Shown: positions 14,609-24,039 of the stretch, in pieces | Numbering within the stretch: position 1 is the first letter of the stretch | Layout of the letters: every line of letters begins with the position of its first letter | Source: Verrucomicrobiales bacterium | Lineage (GTDB): Bacteria; Verrucomicrobiota; Verrucomicrobiia; Verrucomicrobiales; V1-33 | Assembly: GCA_947460575.1 (NCBI GenBank) | Contig: CANHIJ010000034.1 | Location: forward strand, 1-34,300 | DNA length: 34,300 bases | Reading direction: 5' to 3' | Program-made: the position numbers and the translations under genes | The notes under the pieces: model-generated | Seen by the model: only the letters and a program-made list of their open reading frames with translations | Told to the model about the DNA's origin: nothing | Database searches by the model: none

Positions 14609-15637
14609 TTATTTGACGCAGCGGAAGCCGAGGTGGTTGGAGGAGGTGTCGGGGGTGGTGAATTGGCGGGCGGCGGGGCGGTAGCCTTCGCAGTAGCAGT
14701 CGTTGCAGAGCCAGGAGCCGCCGCGGATGAGTTTGCTGGGGAGGCCTTGGTGGTTGTCGGAGGAGGGGTCGGCGCCCTTGGGGTTGTAGGCGGGGCTGTG
14801 GGCGTAGTAGTCGCTTTGGTACCAATCGGCGGTCCACTCCCAGGCATTGCCGGCCATGTCGTAGAGGCCGTAGTGGTTGGGGGGGAAGGATTGGACGGGG
14901 GCGAGGCCGGGGAAGCCGTCTTCGGCGTCGTCGCGGGAGGGGAATGGGCCTTGCCAGGTGTTCATCATCCATTGGCCGCCGGGTTTGAGTTCGTTGCCCC
15001 AGGCGTAGCGTTGGCCGGAGAGGCCGCCGCGGGCGGCGAATTCCCATTCGGCTTCGGTGGGGAGGCGTTTTCCGGCCCATTTGGCGTAGGCGGTGGCGTC
15101 GTCCCAATTGACGCAGACGACGGGGTCGCGGTCGCGGGCGGGGGGGCCGGAGGGGCCGAGGGGATGGCGCCAGGAGGCACCTTTCATGTATTCCCACCAG
15201 GCGAGTTCGTTGTCGAGGGGGATGGGTTCGGGGGAGGGGCGGAAGTTATTGGCTCCGGGTTGGAGCATGGATTCGTCGATTTGGGGGCGGATGTCTGGGG
15301 GGAAGTCTTCTTTGCGGGGGATTTTTTCGGCGGTGGTGATGTGTCCGGTGGCTTCCACGAAGGCGCGGAACTGGGCGTTGGTGACTTCGGTGGCGTCCAT
15401 CCAAAAGCCTTCGAGGACGACGCGGTGGGCGGGTTTTTCGACGGGTTTGTCGTCGGAGCCCATGGTGAAAGTGCCGCCGGGGATCCAGACCATACCGGGG
15501 GGAGCGGGGGAGGAAGGGGGGAGGGTGGAGGGGAGGGTGGCTTGGGGGTTGCTGCGGTCGATGGGGTGGGGAGGGGAGGGTTTTCCGCAGCTGGCGAGGG
15601 GGAGGAGGGCGAGGAAGAGACGGAGGGGGGGCGTCAT
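14609..15637 (-). CDS. Formylglycine-generating-enzyme (SUMF1/FGE) family lipoprotein
   Basis: A 342-residue protein with a lipoprotein signal: LASC lipobox, lipidated Cys17, then a Pro/Ser-rich linker to about residue 45. The FGE-sulfatase domain starts at MVWIPGGTFTMGSDD and runs to the end. It includes FWMDATEVTNAQF, LPTEAEWEFAARGG, YDMAGNAWEWTADW, and GGSW before the C-terminal core. Cys311 and Cys316 sit five residues apart in LCNDCYCEGYR, matching the copper-binding catalytic pair of genuine FGE (Cys336/Cys341 in the human enzyme), and the core ends NHLGFRC as in FGE. Many bacterial SUMF1 proteins lack this pair, so real cysteine-to-formylglycine activity on exported sulfatases is plausible. 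No sulfatase gene is in the window. Confidence 0.88.
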   Translation of the reverse strand: MTPPLRLFLALLPLASCGKPSPPHPIDRSNPQATLPSTLPPSSPAPPGMVWIPGGTFTMGSDDKPVEKPAHRVVLEGFWMDATEVTNAQFRAFVEATGHITTAEKIPRKEDFPPDIRPQIDESMLQPGANNFRPSPEPIPLDNELAWWEYMKGASWRHPLGPSGPPARDRDPVVCVNWDDATAYAKWAGKRLPTEAEWEFAARGGLSGQRYAWGNELKPGGQWMMNTWQGPFPSRDDAEDGFPGLAPVQSFPPNHYGLYDMAGNAWEWTADWYQSDYYAHSPAYNPKGADPSSDNHQGLPSKLIRGGSWLCNDCYCEGYRPAARQFTTPDTSSNHLGFRCVK

Positions 15638-15687
15638 GGGAGCGGCGGGACCTGAGGGGAGAGGGAGGCGGGGCTGGGGTGCAAAGC

Positions 15688-15722
15688 GGGGGCGGCTAGG
15701 GCGAGTTGCCTTAGCCGCCCCC
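15688..15722 (-). terminator. Strong hairpin after the Gfo/Idh/MocA gene
   Basis: GGGGGCGGCTA (15688-15698) pairs perfectly with TAGCCGCCCCC (15712-15722); GG/CC extend the stem past a one-base bulge. It lies 22 bases past the stop codon of the oxidoreductase gene. No T-tract follows, so termination may be partial. Confidence 0.5.
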
Positions 15723-15744
15723 GGGGCGCGGAGAGGGAAGGGGT

Positions 15745-17205
15745 TTAGGCGTTGGGGATGGTGAATCCTTCGCGGTAGCTCTCGCGATTGAGTTGGTTGG
15801 CGGCGTCGGCGTGTTCGCCGGTGTAGAGTTCGGTGAGGGGGTCGAAGCTGAGGTTGGCACCGAGGACGGCTTGGAGGCCGGTGAGGGCGATTTTGTTGTC
15901 GGTGAGGTGGGTCAGCATGCGCGCGAAGGTTTCGGAGAAGAGGGCATTGCTGGCGATGCTGGTTTTGATGGCGTCGAGGGAGGTGGCGGTGCCGACGCGG
16001 TAACTGTGGTTGGCCATGTGGGCGAGGCCGGCGGAGAGGTGACCGGTGAGGGCGGTGTGGGTGGCGGCTTGTTTGCCGGAGCGGAGGGATTCGAGGAAGC
16101 GGTCCTGGTGGAGGGCGCCTTCGTCTTTCTCGAATTTTTGAACTTCCTTGCCTGCTTTGTCGTAGGCTTTGCCCTCAGCGACCCAGCCGCCTTCGCATTC
16201 GAGGATATTGCCGACGCCGACGCCTTTGTAGGTGGGGAGGCGACCGCGGAAATTGAGGTCTTTTTCGGGGAGGCCGCGGACTTCGAAGATGACGGGAACG
16301 GGTTTGAAGTCGTAGAAGGCGATTTGGGTATTGGCGGTGGTGGCGTCGTCGTCGTAGCCGAAGCGGCCGCCGATGCTGAGGACTTGGGAGGGGCAAGCCA
16401 TGGGGTCGCCGATGAGCCAGCGGGCGACGTCGAGTTGGTGCGGGCCTTGGTTGCCGATGTCGCCGTTGCCGTAGGGCCACTGCCAGTGCCAGTCGTAGTG
16501 GAAGTTTTTGCGATGGACGGGGGCCATGTCGCGGGGGCCGCACCAGAGGTTGTAGTCGACGCTGGCGGGGGCCGAGCCGGGGCTGCCGATTTTGCCGATG
16601 GAGTCGCGTTTTTTGTAGCAGAGGCCGCGGGAGACGACGGGTTTGCCGAGGGAGCCGCCTTTGATGAATTCTTGGATTTGGAGCCAGGCGCCGTCGGAGC
16701 GGCGCTGCATGCCGTGTTGGACGATGAGGTCGGGATGTTTGGCGGCGTGTTCGACGAGTTTGCGGCCTTCCCAGAGGTTGTGGGAGACGGGTTTTTCGAC
16801 GTAGACGTGTTTGCCGGCTTGGAGGGCGGCGATGGCGAGGAAGGTGTGGGTGTGGTTAGGAGTGGCGATGATGACGGCGTCGATGTCCTTATTGGCGAGG
16901 AGTTGGCGGTAGTCTTGGTAGTACTCGACGGCTTGGCCGACGAGTTTCTTTTTCATGGCGTCGAGGACGACGGTATCGGCGTCGCAGATGGCGGCGACGC
17001 GGCAGCCTTTTTTCTTGCCGAAGTCGCCGACGTGGTTGGAGCCGCGGCCGCCGCCATTTTGGCCGAGGCCGATGAAGCCGAGGCGGATGTCGTCATTGGC
17101 GCCGAGGGAGCGGGCCCAAAGGCGGGGGGAAAGGGCGAGGCTGCTGGCTCCGGCGAGGCTTCCCTGAAGGAAGCGGCGGCGGGAGGGAAGGAGGAGGGTG
17201 GACAT
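15745..17205 (-). CDS. Tat-exported Gfo/Idh/MocA family oxidoreductase
   Basis: A 486-residue protein. The N-terminus carries a twin-arginine signal (RRRFLQG, residues 9-15, then a mild hydrophobic stretch to SPRLWA). The Rossmann domain follows with FIGLGQNGGGRG (44-55), IIATPNHTH (112-120) and EKPVSHN (137-143), the conserved catalytic-lysine segment of the family. The C-terminal alpha/beta domain includes QGPHQLDVARWL, with the His used for substrate binding in relatives. Tat-exported members are abundant in Verrucomicrobiota and Planctomycetota and are thought to act on sugars in the periplasm with a tightly held nucleotide; the substrate is unknown. It lies between the PVC cytochrome gene (161 bp upstream) and the FGE-like gene (107 bp downstream). 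Confidence 0.92.
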   Translation of the reverse strand: MSTLLLPSRRRFLQGSLAGASSLALSPRLWARSLGANDDIRLGFIGLGQNGGGRGSNHVGDFGKKKGCRVAAICDADTVVLDAMKKKLVGQAVEYYQDYRQLLANKDIDAVIIATPNHTHTFLAIAALQAGKHVYVEKPVSHNLWEGRKLVEHAAKHPDLIVQHGMQRRSDGAWLQIQEFIKGGSLGKPVVSRGLCYKKRDSIGKIGSPGSAPASVDYNLWCGPRDMAPVHRKNFHYDWHWQWPYGNGDIGNQGPHQLDVARWLIGDPMACPSQVLSIGGRFGYDDDATTANTQIAFYDFKPVPVIFEVRGLPEKDLNFRGRLPTYKGVGVGNILECEGGWVAEGKAYDKAGKEVQKFEKDEGALHQDRFLESLRSGKQAATHTALTGHLSAGLAHMANHSYRVGTATSLDAIKTSIASNALFSETFARMLTHLTDNKIALTGLQAVLGANLSFDPLTELYTGEHADAANQLNRESYREGFTIPNA

Positions 17206-17366
17206 GGCGTCGGAGTAGGGGTAGAGGGCGGCGGAAGTGAGGCCGCGGGAAGCGGCTGAAAGTGAAGGCTATGGCAAAACGTCAGCAGGAGGCAATCTCA
17301 TTCAAACGGGGCGGTTCCGCGAATCCGTAGCGGGTTTTGGGCGAGGGAAGGGCTGGCGGGAAGGGT
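17206..17366. other. Intergenic region upstream of the oxidoreductase
   Basis: No gene, no clear hairpin and no convincing promoter was found. Confidence 0.3.
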
Positions 17367-20141
17367 TCAGCGGCGGGATTGGAGGAAGGCGACGACGTCG
17401 GCGAGTTCTTGGGGGCGGAGGACTTGGTCGAGGCCTTGGGGCATGAGGGAGAATCGGCCTGGGGTGAGGGATTGGATGTCGGCTTGGGGGACGTGGACGT
17501 CTGGGGCGGCGGGACCGACGACGAGGGTGAGGCTTTGGGGGCTGCGATTGCTGATGATGCCGTAGACCGTGGAGCCGTCGCGGCGGGTGATTTGGACGGG
17601 TTCGTAGCTGCGGACGAAGCTGGTGTGGGGGTAGACGATGGCTTCGAGGAGGTCGCGCCGGGTGCGGATGGCGCCGACTTTGCTCAGGTCGGGGCCGACG
17701 TGGCCGCCCTTGTAGCCGATGGGATGGCAGGAGGCGCAGGAGGCTTGGGGGCTTTGGAAGGCGATCAGGCCGCGGGCGATGTCGCCGGGGGGGAGGTCTT
17801 TTTCGAGGGCATCGAGGCGGGCGCCCTGGTCGGGGGCGGTGTGGCGGGAGCGGGCGGCGGCGAGGGCTTGCTGGACGGGGGTGGGGAATTTGGCGAAGGT
17901 TTCGCGCAGGGTATCAGGGGACGTGGCGGGGAGGGCGCCGCTATTTTCTAAGGCTTGGATGAGGGCGAGACCGGCGGTTTCGTCGGATTTTCCGCGGAAG
18001 GCTTGGAGGAGGAGGGGGCGCTCGAGGACACCGGCGTCGGCGAAGTGCGCGGGGAGGAGGCGAAGTTGTTCGGGAGTGAAGGAGCGGGTGGCGAGGAGGG
18101 CGGCGGCGGCGGCGCGGTTGGTGGGTGAGGCGAGAGCGCCAAGGAGGAAGGCGAAGCTGGCGTCGTCGGCGGGGGCGGGAGGCAGGAGGGCGAGGGCCTG
18201 GAGGCGCAGGGCGGGGTCGGCCTGGGAGGCACTGGCGAGGGGCGTGAGGGCGGCGGAAAAAGCGGCGCGGTCTTGTGGGGGAAGTTTTGTCAGGAGGGTG
18301 AGCAGGAGCGGGAGGGCTTGGGGGTTGCTTTGGGTTATGAGGCGGGTGAGGGGCGCCTTCCAGGCCTCGGGGAGGGCCGCCGGAGGTAAGTCGGCCAGGG
18401 TTTCGAGGAGACGCCTGGTTTTGTCAGGGTGGGAAGGGTCGGAGAGTTCCTGACCGATGAAGTCGGCGACGGGGGGTTGAGCGCTCAGCAGGCTCAACAC
18501 TTTCAGGAGCTGCGGGCTGGCGGCTCCGGGCGCGAGGGTCCATTGCTGGCTTAGCCAAGGGACCAGGGGGAGGGCCCAGTCGCGGTGGCGCTCGAGTACG
18601 AAAAGGGCGGCGGTGCTGAGGATGGGATCGGGGGAGTCGAGCAGGGGCAGGAGGTCTGCCGGGGTCAGTCCGCCGGACTTCATTTGTTCGAGGGCGTAGA
18701 GGGTGCCGGCTTGGACGGAGGGGTCGGGATGGCGGAGGCCTTGGCGGGTGAGGGAGGGGTCGGCGATTTCGAGGAGGGCGTAAGTGTAGGCGTGGAAGAG
18801 GAAACGGTCTGCGCTGGTGTGGGCGAGGGCGTCGAGGAGGGCGGGGACGGCTTGGGGGAGGCGTTGTTGGCCGAGTTGGGCGGCGGCTTCGCGGCGGCGA
18901 TGGGGGTCGGTGGCGGCGAGGTCGCGGAGTAAGTCGGTAGCGCTAGGGTTCGTTAGGGGTGGGCGCGAGGGGGAGGGGGCGAGGAGGGGGAGGTCGCCGC
19001 CCTTCTTGCGCAGGCGGTAGACGGCGCCGAGGACCTGGGGTTTGGCGAGTTGGGAGGTGGGGCAACAGAGTTTATACCAGCCGCCGGTGTCGACGATGAG
19101 GACGCTGCCGTCGGGGGCTTGGAGGACGTCGGTGGGGTGGAAGTCGGGGTGATCGCAGGTGAGAAAATCGTGATCTTGGGTGCGGTAGGAGGCGCCTTGG
19201 GGGAGGAGGGAGTGGCGGCTGACTTTGCGGAGGTTGAATTGGCAGACGAGGAGGTCGCGGCCATAGCGGATCATGCCGCAGGGGGCGGCCGGGCCGAGGT
19301 GGGTCATGGGGGGCATGAGGGGACCGGTGCGGGGGTGCCCGTTGAGGACGGCGTGGTCTTTGCCCCAGATGCCGCCGCGCACGGCGTGGATGAGGCCATC
19401 GCGCTGACCGCCGTCGGGGTGTTGGAAGAAGGTGCCGCTGACGATGAGGTCGCCTTCGGGAGTCCAGGCGAGGCCGACGGGATTGTCCATGCCGGCGGTG
19501 AAGGCGGGTTCGATGTCTTGAGGTCCGGCGGGGCTGGGTTTGGCGCGGAAGACGTGGGCGGCGCTGGATTTCCAGAGGGGCTGGCTGGGGAGGGCGTAGG
19601 ATTGTTCGGCGAAGGCTCCTTTGCACCAATAGAAGTGCTGATCGGGCCCGAGGTAGGGGCCGTGGAGGTCGTTGGCGCAGCCGGTGAGGGTTTTTCCGTC
19701 AAACCAGACCTGGCGTTGCTCCGCGAGGCCATCGCCGTCGGCGTCGGTGAATTTTAAAATCTGGGGCGGTGCGGCGACGTAGAGGGAGCCCTGGTACCAA
19801 AGGCAGCCGGCGGGGAACATGAGGTGGTCGGCGAAGACGCGGCGTTGGTCAAAGACGCCATCGCCGTCGCTGTCGCGCAATTGCAGGACGCGGTGGGGTT
19901 GGTTTTTGAGTTGCTCGGCGACGGGTTCATTGCTGCCGGAGGATTCGGTGAGGTAGAGGCGGCCTTGGTCGTCGAAGCTGGCCTCGATGGGGCGTTCTAC
20001 GAGGGGCGGGGCGGCGGCGACTTCGAGGGTGTAGTCGTCAGGGAAAGAGAAGTGGCGGTCTCCCAGGGTGAGTTCGGCAGCGCCTGAGGTTGGGATGAAG
20101 ACGGCGAGGAGGAGGGCGCTGGGGAGAATCGCGGAGGTCAT
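17367..20141 (-). CDS. PVC-type haem-binding CxxCH protein with N-terminal propeller
   Basis: A 924-residue exported c-type cytochrome. The signal peptide is MTSAILPSALLLAVFIPTSG. Residues about 30-400 form a sugar-dehydrogenase-like beta-propeller (IEASFDDQGRLYL, DSDGDGVFDQRRVFAD, GLAWTPEGDLIVSGTFFQ). Residues about 430-780 are helical HEAT-like repeats. The C-terminal cytochrome domain has CASCH (Cys802, Cys805, His806) and a likely axial Met900 in SLMPQGL. The architecture is typical of PVC-superphylum 'membrane-bound dehydrogenase' proteins, probably periplasmic and linked to sugar oxidation and electron transfer. The start at 20141 shares an ATGA with the folP stop, so the genes are translationally coupled. 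The longer upstream frame is folP read out of frame. Confidence 0.9.
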   Translation of the reverse strand: MTSAILPSALLLAVFIPTSGAAELTLGDRHFSFPDDYTLEVAAAPPLVERPIEASFDDQGRLYLTESSGSNEPVAEQLKNQPHRVLQLRDSDGDGVFDQRRVFADHLMFPAGCLWYQGSLYVAAPPQILKFTDADGDGLAEQRQVWFDGKTLTGCANDLHGPYLGPDQHFYWCKGAFAEQSYALPSQPLWKSSAAHVFRAKPSPAGPQDIEPAFTAGMDNPVGLAWTPEGDLIVSGTFFQHPDGGQRDGLIHAVRGGIWGKDHAVLNGHPRTGPLMPPMTHLGPAAPCGMIRYGRDLLVCQFNLRKVSRHSLLPQGASYRTQDHDFLTCDHPDFHPTDVLQAPDGSVLIVDTGGWYKLCCPTSQLAKPQVLGAVYRLRKKGGDLPLLAPSPSRPPLTNPSATDLLRDLAATDPHRRREAAAQLGQQRLPQAVPALLDALAHTSADRFLFHAYTYALLEIADPSLTRQGLRHPDPSVQAGTLYALEQMKSGGLTPADLLPLLDSPDPILSTAALFVLERHRDWALPLVPWLSQQWTLAPGAASPQLLKVLSLLSAQPPVADFIGQELSDPSHPDKTRRLLETLADLPPAALPEAWKAPLTRLITQSNPQALPLLLTLLTKLPPQDRAAFSAALTPLASASQADPALRLQALALLPPAPADDASFAFLLGALASPTNRAAAAALLATRSFTPEQLRLLPAHFADAGVLERPLLLQAFRGKSDETAGLALIQALENSGALPATSPDTLRETFAKFPTPVQQALAAARSRHTAPDQGARLDALEKDLPPGDIARGLIAFQSPQASCASCHPIGYKGGHVGPDLSKVGAIRTRRDLLEAIVYPHTSFVRSYEPVQITRRDGSTVYGIISNRSPQSLTLVVGPAAPDVHVPQADIQSLTPGRFSLMPQGLDQVLRPQELADVVAFLQSRR

Positions 20142-21022
20142 GGATGTTGGTAGCAGGCGGGGAGGTTTGGCCTCGGGGCGGCGCCATGGGGATCGAGGAT
20201 GGCCTCCATCATGCGGAGGGCTTGGGCGTTTTCTTGGACGGCGTGGACGCGGAGGATGCGGGCGCCGCGCTGGCGGGACCAAGCGGTGAGGGCAGTGGTG
20301 GGGGCTTCGCGGGCGAGGGGGTCGCTGTTCTGGAGCAGATGGCCCATAAAGGATTTGCGGCTGACGCCGAGGAGGACGGGGCGGCCGTGGATTTGGAAAT
20401 CGGGGAGGGCGCGGAGGAGGGCGAGGTTGTGCTCGAGGGTTTTGCCAAAGCCGATGCCAGGGTCAAAGGCGAGGCAATCAGGGTGGACGCCGACGGCGAG
20501 GGCCTGATCGTAGGCGGCGAGGAGGCGGAGGCGGACTTCGGCGACGACGTCGGTATATTCAGGTTGCTGCTGCATGGTGCGGGGGGTGCCGCGGAGGTGC
20601 ATGAGGACGAGGCCGGCTTTGGTTTGAGCCGCGAGGGGAGCCATGGCGGGGTCGTGGAGGAGGCCGGAGATATCGTTGATGATGTCGGCGCCAGCGTCGA
20701 GGGCGGCGGCGGCGACGCGGGCCTTCATGGTGTCGATGGAAATGGGAATAGAGGTGCGGGCGCGGAGGCCGACGATGACGGGGAGGATGCGGCGCAGTTC
20801 TTCGGCGGCGTCTAGGGGGGTGGCCCCGGGGCGGGTGCTTTCGCCGCCGATGTCGAGGAGGTCGGCGCCCTCGGCGACCATGGCGAGGCCGCGGGCGATG
20901 GCGGCGGCGGGCTGGAAGAAGTGGCCGCCGTCAGAAAAGGAATCCGGGGTGACATTGAGCACGCCCATGATGAGGCCTCGGTAGGTGAGGTCGAAGGTGT
21001 GGTGTGGGGTGCGCCAGAGCAT
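20138..21022 (-). CDS. folP: Dihydropteroate synthase
   Basis: A 294-residue cytoplasmic enzyme that condenses p-aminobenzoate with 6-hydroxymethyl-7,8-dihydropterin diphosphate in folate synthesis. Signature motifs are in order: NVTPDSFSDGG (23-33), DIGGESTRPG (57-66), SIDT (95-98), NDISG (116-120), LAFDPGIGFGKT, and LLGVSRKSF with the sulfa/pABA-site Lys and Ser. Length is normal for FolP. The ATG at 21022 matches the usual N-terminus; the much longer open frame upstream is antisense-like sequence over the permease gene. It is 44 bp downstream of the EamA gene, and its stop overlaps the cytochrome start by four bases, so the three genes probably form an operon. Confidence 0.95.
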   Translation of the reverse strand: MLWRTPHHTFDLTYRGLIMGVLNVTPDSFSDGGHFFQPAAAIARGLAMVAEGADLLDIGGESTRPGATPLDAAEELRRILPVIVGLRARTSIPISIDTMKARVAAAALDAGADIINDISGLLHDPAMAPLAAQTKAGLVLMHLRGTPRTMQQQPEYTDVVAEVRLRLLAAYDQALAVGVHPDCLAFDPGIGFGKTLEHNLALLRALPDFQIHGRPVLLGVSRKSFMGHLLQNSDPLAREAPTTALTAWSRQRGARILRVHAVQENAQALRMMEAILDPHGAAPRPNLPACYQHP

Positions 21023-21066
21023 GGGGTTGGGCGGCAGGGGATAGGGTGCGGCGGGTGCGGCGGAGT

Positions 21067-22047
21067 TCAGGGTTGAGGCGAGGAGGGTTTGAGTTGGAGG
21101 AGGACGTTGGCCGCGGTGATGAGGAGGCCGCCGGTGATGAGGGTAGCGGTGAGGGTTTCGTTGGAGTAGGAAACGCCAGTCCAGTGGGAGAGTAGGCCAG
21201 GGAGAAAGAGGGCGTAGATGGCGGCGCAAACCGGTTCGATGCAGTAGATGAGGCCGGCTTCGGTGGCGGAGACCTTGGGTTGCCAGAGGTTCATCACGCC
21301 GTAACCAAAGACCGTGCAAACGAGGGCGAGGAGGCCGAGGTGGGCCCAGGCGGCGGCGGAGGCGAGGACTCGCCAGAGGTCGGCGAATTCGGGGGCGGCG
21401 ATCAGGGCGACGGGGGCGGACCATCCAGCGAAGCCGAGGAACATGAGAGCGGTGACGGGGAGGGGGCGGTTGGCGCGATAGCGGGGGCGCTCGAGGAGGA
21501 TAATTTGGAAAGTGAAAGCGAGGGCGGCGGCGAGGGTTTCCCATTCTCCGCGGCCCATGTGCATGCGGCGCCAGTCGAAGCCAGCGAGGAGGGAAATGCC
21601 CCAGAGGACCAGGGCGGTGCTGGTGAGAAGGCGCCAATCGGGGGGGAGGCGCCGGGAAAAGCCGTGCCAAAGCGGCAGGATGACGCAGTAGGCCTGGGTG
21701 AGGAAGGCGCTAGTGGAGGCTGAGGTATAGGCTAGGCCGTCGGCTTGGAGGGTGAGCCCCAAACCCCCAACCATGCCGAGGAGGAGGCCTTGGCGGACTT
21801 CGTCGCGGGTCATGCCGCGCAGCAGGGAGGGTTTCCAAAGGAGCAGAATGGCGGTGGCGAGGAGGGAGCGCAGGCAGATGATCCAGGAGGTGAGAAACCA
21901 AGTGCCAGCCGCGGGCACGAGTTCCTGCTGGAGGAGGGTGAGCATTTTTTGCAGGGGGAAACTGAGGCCCCAGGCGGCGGTGCCAGCGCTCAGCCAGAGC
22001 ACGGCGCGGCGGTGCAGCGCGGCGCTGGAGGAGGGGTAGGCAGTCAT
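21067..22047 (-). CDS. EamA/DMT-superfamily transporter
   Basis: A 326-residue inner-membrane protein with about ten hydrophobic helices arranged as two EamA repeats. The first contains WGLSFPLQKML and TSASTSAFLTQAYCVILPLW. The second contains LAAALAFTFQIILLE, VFGYGVMNLWQPKVSATEAGLIYCIEPVCAAIYA and a final helix before KPSSPQP. These are conserved positions of the drug/metabolite transporter family, which exports amino acids, nucleotides or other small metabolites; the substrate cannot be predicted. It is the first gene of the minus-strand group with folP and diverges from ispA across a 147-bp GC-rich gap. Confidence 0.9.
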   Translation of the reverse strand: MTAYPSSSAALHRRAVLWLSAGTAAWGLSFPLQKMLTLLQQELVPAAGTWFLTSWIICLRSLLATAILLLWKPSLLRGMTRDEVRQGLLLGMVGGLGLTLQADGLAYTSASTSAFLTQAYCVILPLWHGFSRRLPPDWRLLTSTALVLWGISLLAGFDWRRMHMGRGEWETLAAALAFTFQIILLERPRYRANRPLPVTALMFLGFAGWSAPVALIAAPEFADLWRVLASAAAWAHLGLLALVCTVFGYGVMNLWQPKVSATEAGLIYCIEPVCAAIYALFLPGLLSHWTGVSYSNETLTATLITGGLLITAANVLLQLKPSSPQP

Positions 22048-22194
22048 GCCGGGAGCAAAGCCCAGGCCCGGGTGGGTGTCAGGCGCGATTTGTCGGCGGA
22101 GGCGGGGTGCTTGGCGGGGGGGGCGACTTTTCCGTTTTCCAGGCGGGCCTTTTCAGGGCAGAGGAGGCGGACACTCTTATCCTTCCCTTCTGCC

Positions 22195-23079
<885 letters not shown>

Positions 23080-23099
23080 AGACTCGGCTTTAGACATCG

Positions 23100-23121
23100 G
23101 GGGAAGTCTTTCCCCTTTTTT
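23100..23121 (+). terminator. Rho-independent terminator of ispA
   Basis: GGGGAA (23100-23105) pairs with TTCCCC (23110-23115), loop GTCT, then six T residues (23116-23121). It lies 20 bases past the stop codon. Confidence 0.85.
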
Positions 23122-23166
23122 ATTTAAAATACTTCGCAATTCGGCTGGAATGCGCATATGCTAGTA

Positions 23167-23172
23167 TATAAT
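23167..23172 (+). promoter_or_regulatory. Perfect -10 box overlapping the first ATG of the DUF1475 gene
   Basis: TATAAT at 23167-23172 shares its last two bases with the ATG at 23171. No good -35 is seen 16-18 bases upstream. A transcript from this box would start near 23179-23180, at the next in-frame ATG (23180), implying leaderless translation. Confidence 0.4.
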
Positions 23173-23536
23173 GTCAAACATGGTCACAAATGTTCGCACT
23201 CTTGCTGTAGTGGTGCTTGTTGGCATGCTGGGGCTGACCTCGTGGGCTAGTTCGGTGCAGGCGCTGTGGAAAATTCCTGGGGAGGTGTGGAGAAACCCTT
23301 GGTTTTTGGCCACTTTGGCGGATGCCTATTGCGGATTTCTTTTTTTCTGGCTGTGGGTGATTTACAAGGAGCGGAGTTGGCTGGCGCGGCTGGGCTGGTT
23401 GGTGGCCATTGTTTTGTTGGGAAACATCGCGATGGCGGTTTATGTGTTGCTGCAGACGTGGCATATTTCTGGGGAGGCACCCATCGAGAAACTGTTGCTT
23501 CGCCGCACGACGCGCCGTTATGAGAGTGGAGCCTAA
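23171..23536 (+). CDS. DUF1475 family small membrane protein
   Basis: A 121-residue protein, or 118 if translation starts at the second ATG (23180). It has three hydrophobic helices: residues about 9-28, 48-65 and 73-95. Conserved-looking segments are WKIPGEVWRNPWFLATLADAY, in which WRNPW and the following Asp stand out, then YKERSWLARL, GNIAMAVYVL and the basic tail LLLRRTTRRY. These match DUF1475 as I recall it. No function is known for the family. It overlaps the next gene by 17 bp in another frame, so the two are translated from one message. It is isolated from ispA by the terminator. Confidence 0.72.
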   Translation: MSNMVTNVRTLAVVVLVGMLGLTSWASSVQALWKIPGEVWRNPWFLATLADAYCGFLFFWLWVIYKERSWLARLGWLVAIVLLGNIAMAVYVLLQTWHISGEAPIEKLLLRRTTRRYESGA

Positions 23537-24002
23537 AGGGAGTTGGTGGCAGCGGCGTCTGGTGGGTCCTATCCGCCAGCAACTTGTCCAGGGGATTTCT
23601 CCTGACAAAATCGCTTTGACCTTGGCGCTGGGCCTGATCTTGGGGGTCTTTCCGATCCTGGGTGCTGGGTTCGCGCTCTGCGGGCTGGCCGCTTGGGGCT
23701 TGAAGCTCAACCAGCCGCTCATCCAGGCGGTGGGGACGGCAGCCTACCCGCTGCAGTTGGCGATGCTGCTGCCCTTTTACCGGGCGGGCGAGGCCCTCTG
23801 GGGGCTGCCCCCAATGGCGCTCTCCATTCCAGAAATGGTGGGGCGCTTTTTTGCCGATGTGCCGCGCTTTTTGAGTGAATACGGCATGACTGGCGCCCGG
23901 GGCATCGCGGTCTGGGCCCTGGCGGCACCGTGGGGGCTGGCGGGCCTGTACTATGGCTTGCGGGGAGTGACGCGCCGGGCGGCGGCGCGGTTTTCGCCCT
24001 AG
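23520..24002 (+). CDS. DUF2062 domain membrane protein
   Basis: A 160-residue protein. It begins with a basic amphipathic segment (WWQRRLVGPIRQQLVQGISPDKIALTLALG has the typical DUF2062 layout, with the GISP motif at about 26-29). Two or three hydrophobic helices follow (LILGVFPILGAGFALCGLAAW; YPLQLAMLLPFYRAGEALW), then a final helix and an Arg-rich tail. DUF2062 proteins are small inner-membrane proteins sometimes found near glycosyltransferases; function is unknown. The start at 23520 overlaps the previous gene's 3' end. Confidence 0.75.
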   Translation: MRVEPKGSWWQRRLVGPIRQQLVQGISPDKIALTLALGLILGVFPILGAGFALCGLAAWGLKLNQPLIQAVGTAAYPLQLAMLLPFYRAGEALWGLPPMALSIPEMVGRFFADVPRFLSEYGMTGARGIAVWALAAPWGLAGLYYGLRGVTRRAAARFSP

Positions 24003-24039
24003 CTGGAGCGAGCAGTGATAGCCCCAAACCTTCTTCCCC

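Noticed and set aside
15793..17259. Long open frame (488 codons) on the plus strand
   Set aside because: It is exactly antisense to the Gfo/Idh/MocA gene and is Val/Gly/Asp/Glu-rich, the normal mirror of a GC-rich gene. The minus strand has the Tat signal and catalytic motifs.
21023..21670. Long N-terminal extension of FolP
   Set aside because: It is Arg/Pro/His-rich out-of-frame sequence over the EamA gene; FolP homology starts at the ATG at 21022.
21745..22194. N-terminal extension of IspA
   Set aside because: Antisense to the EamA gene; synthase homology begins at the GTG at 22195.
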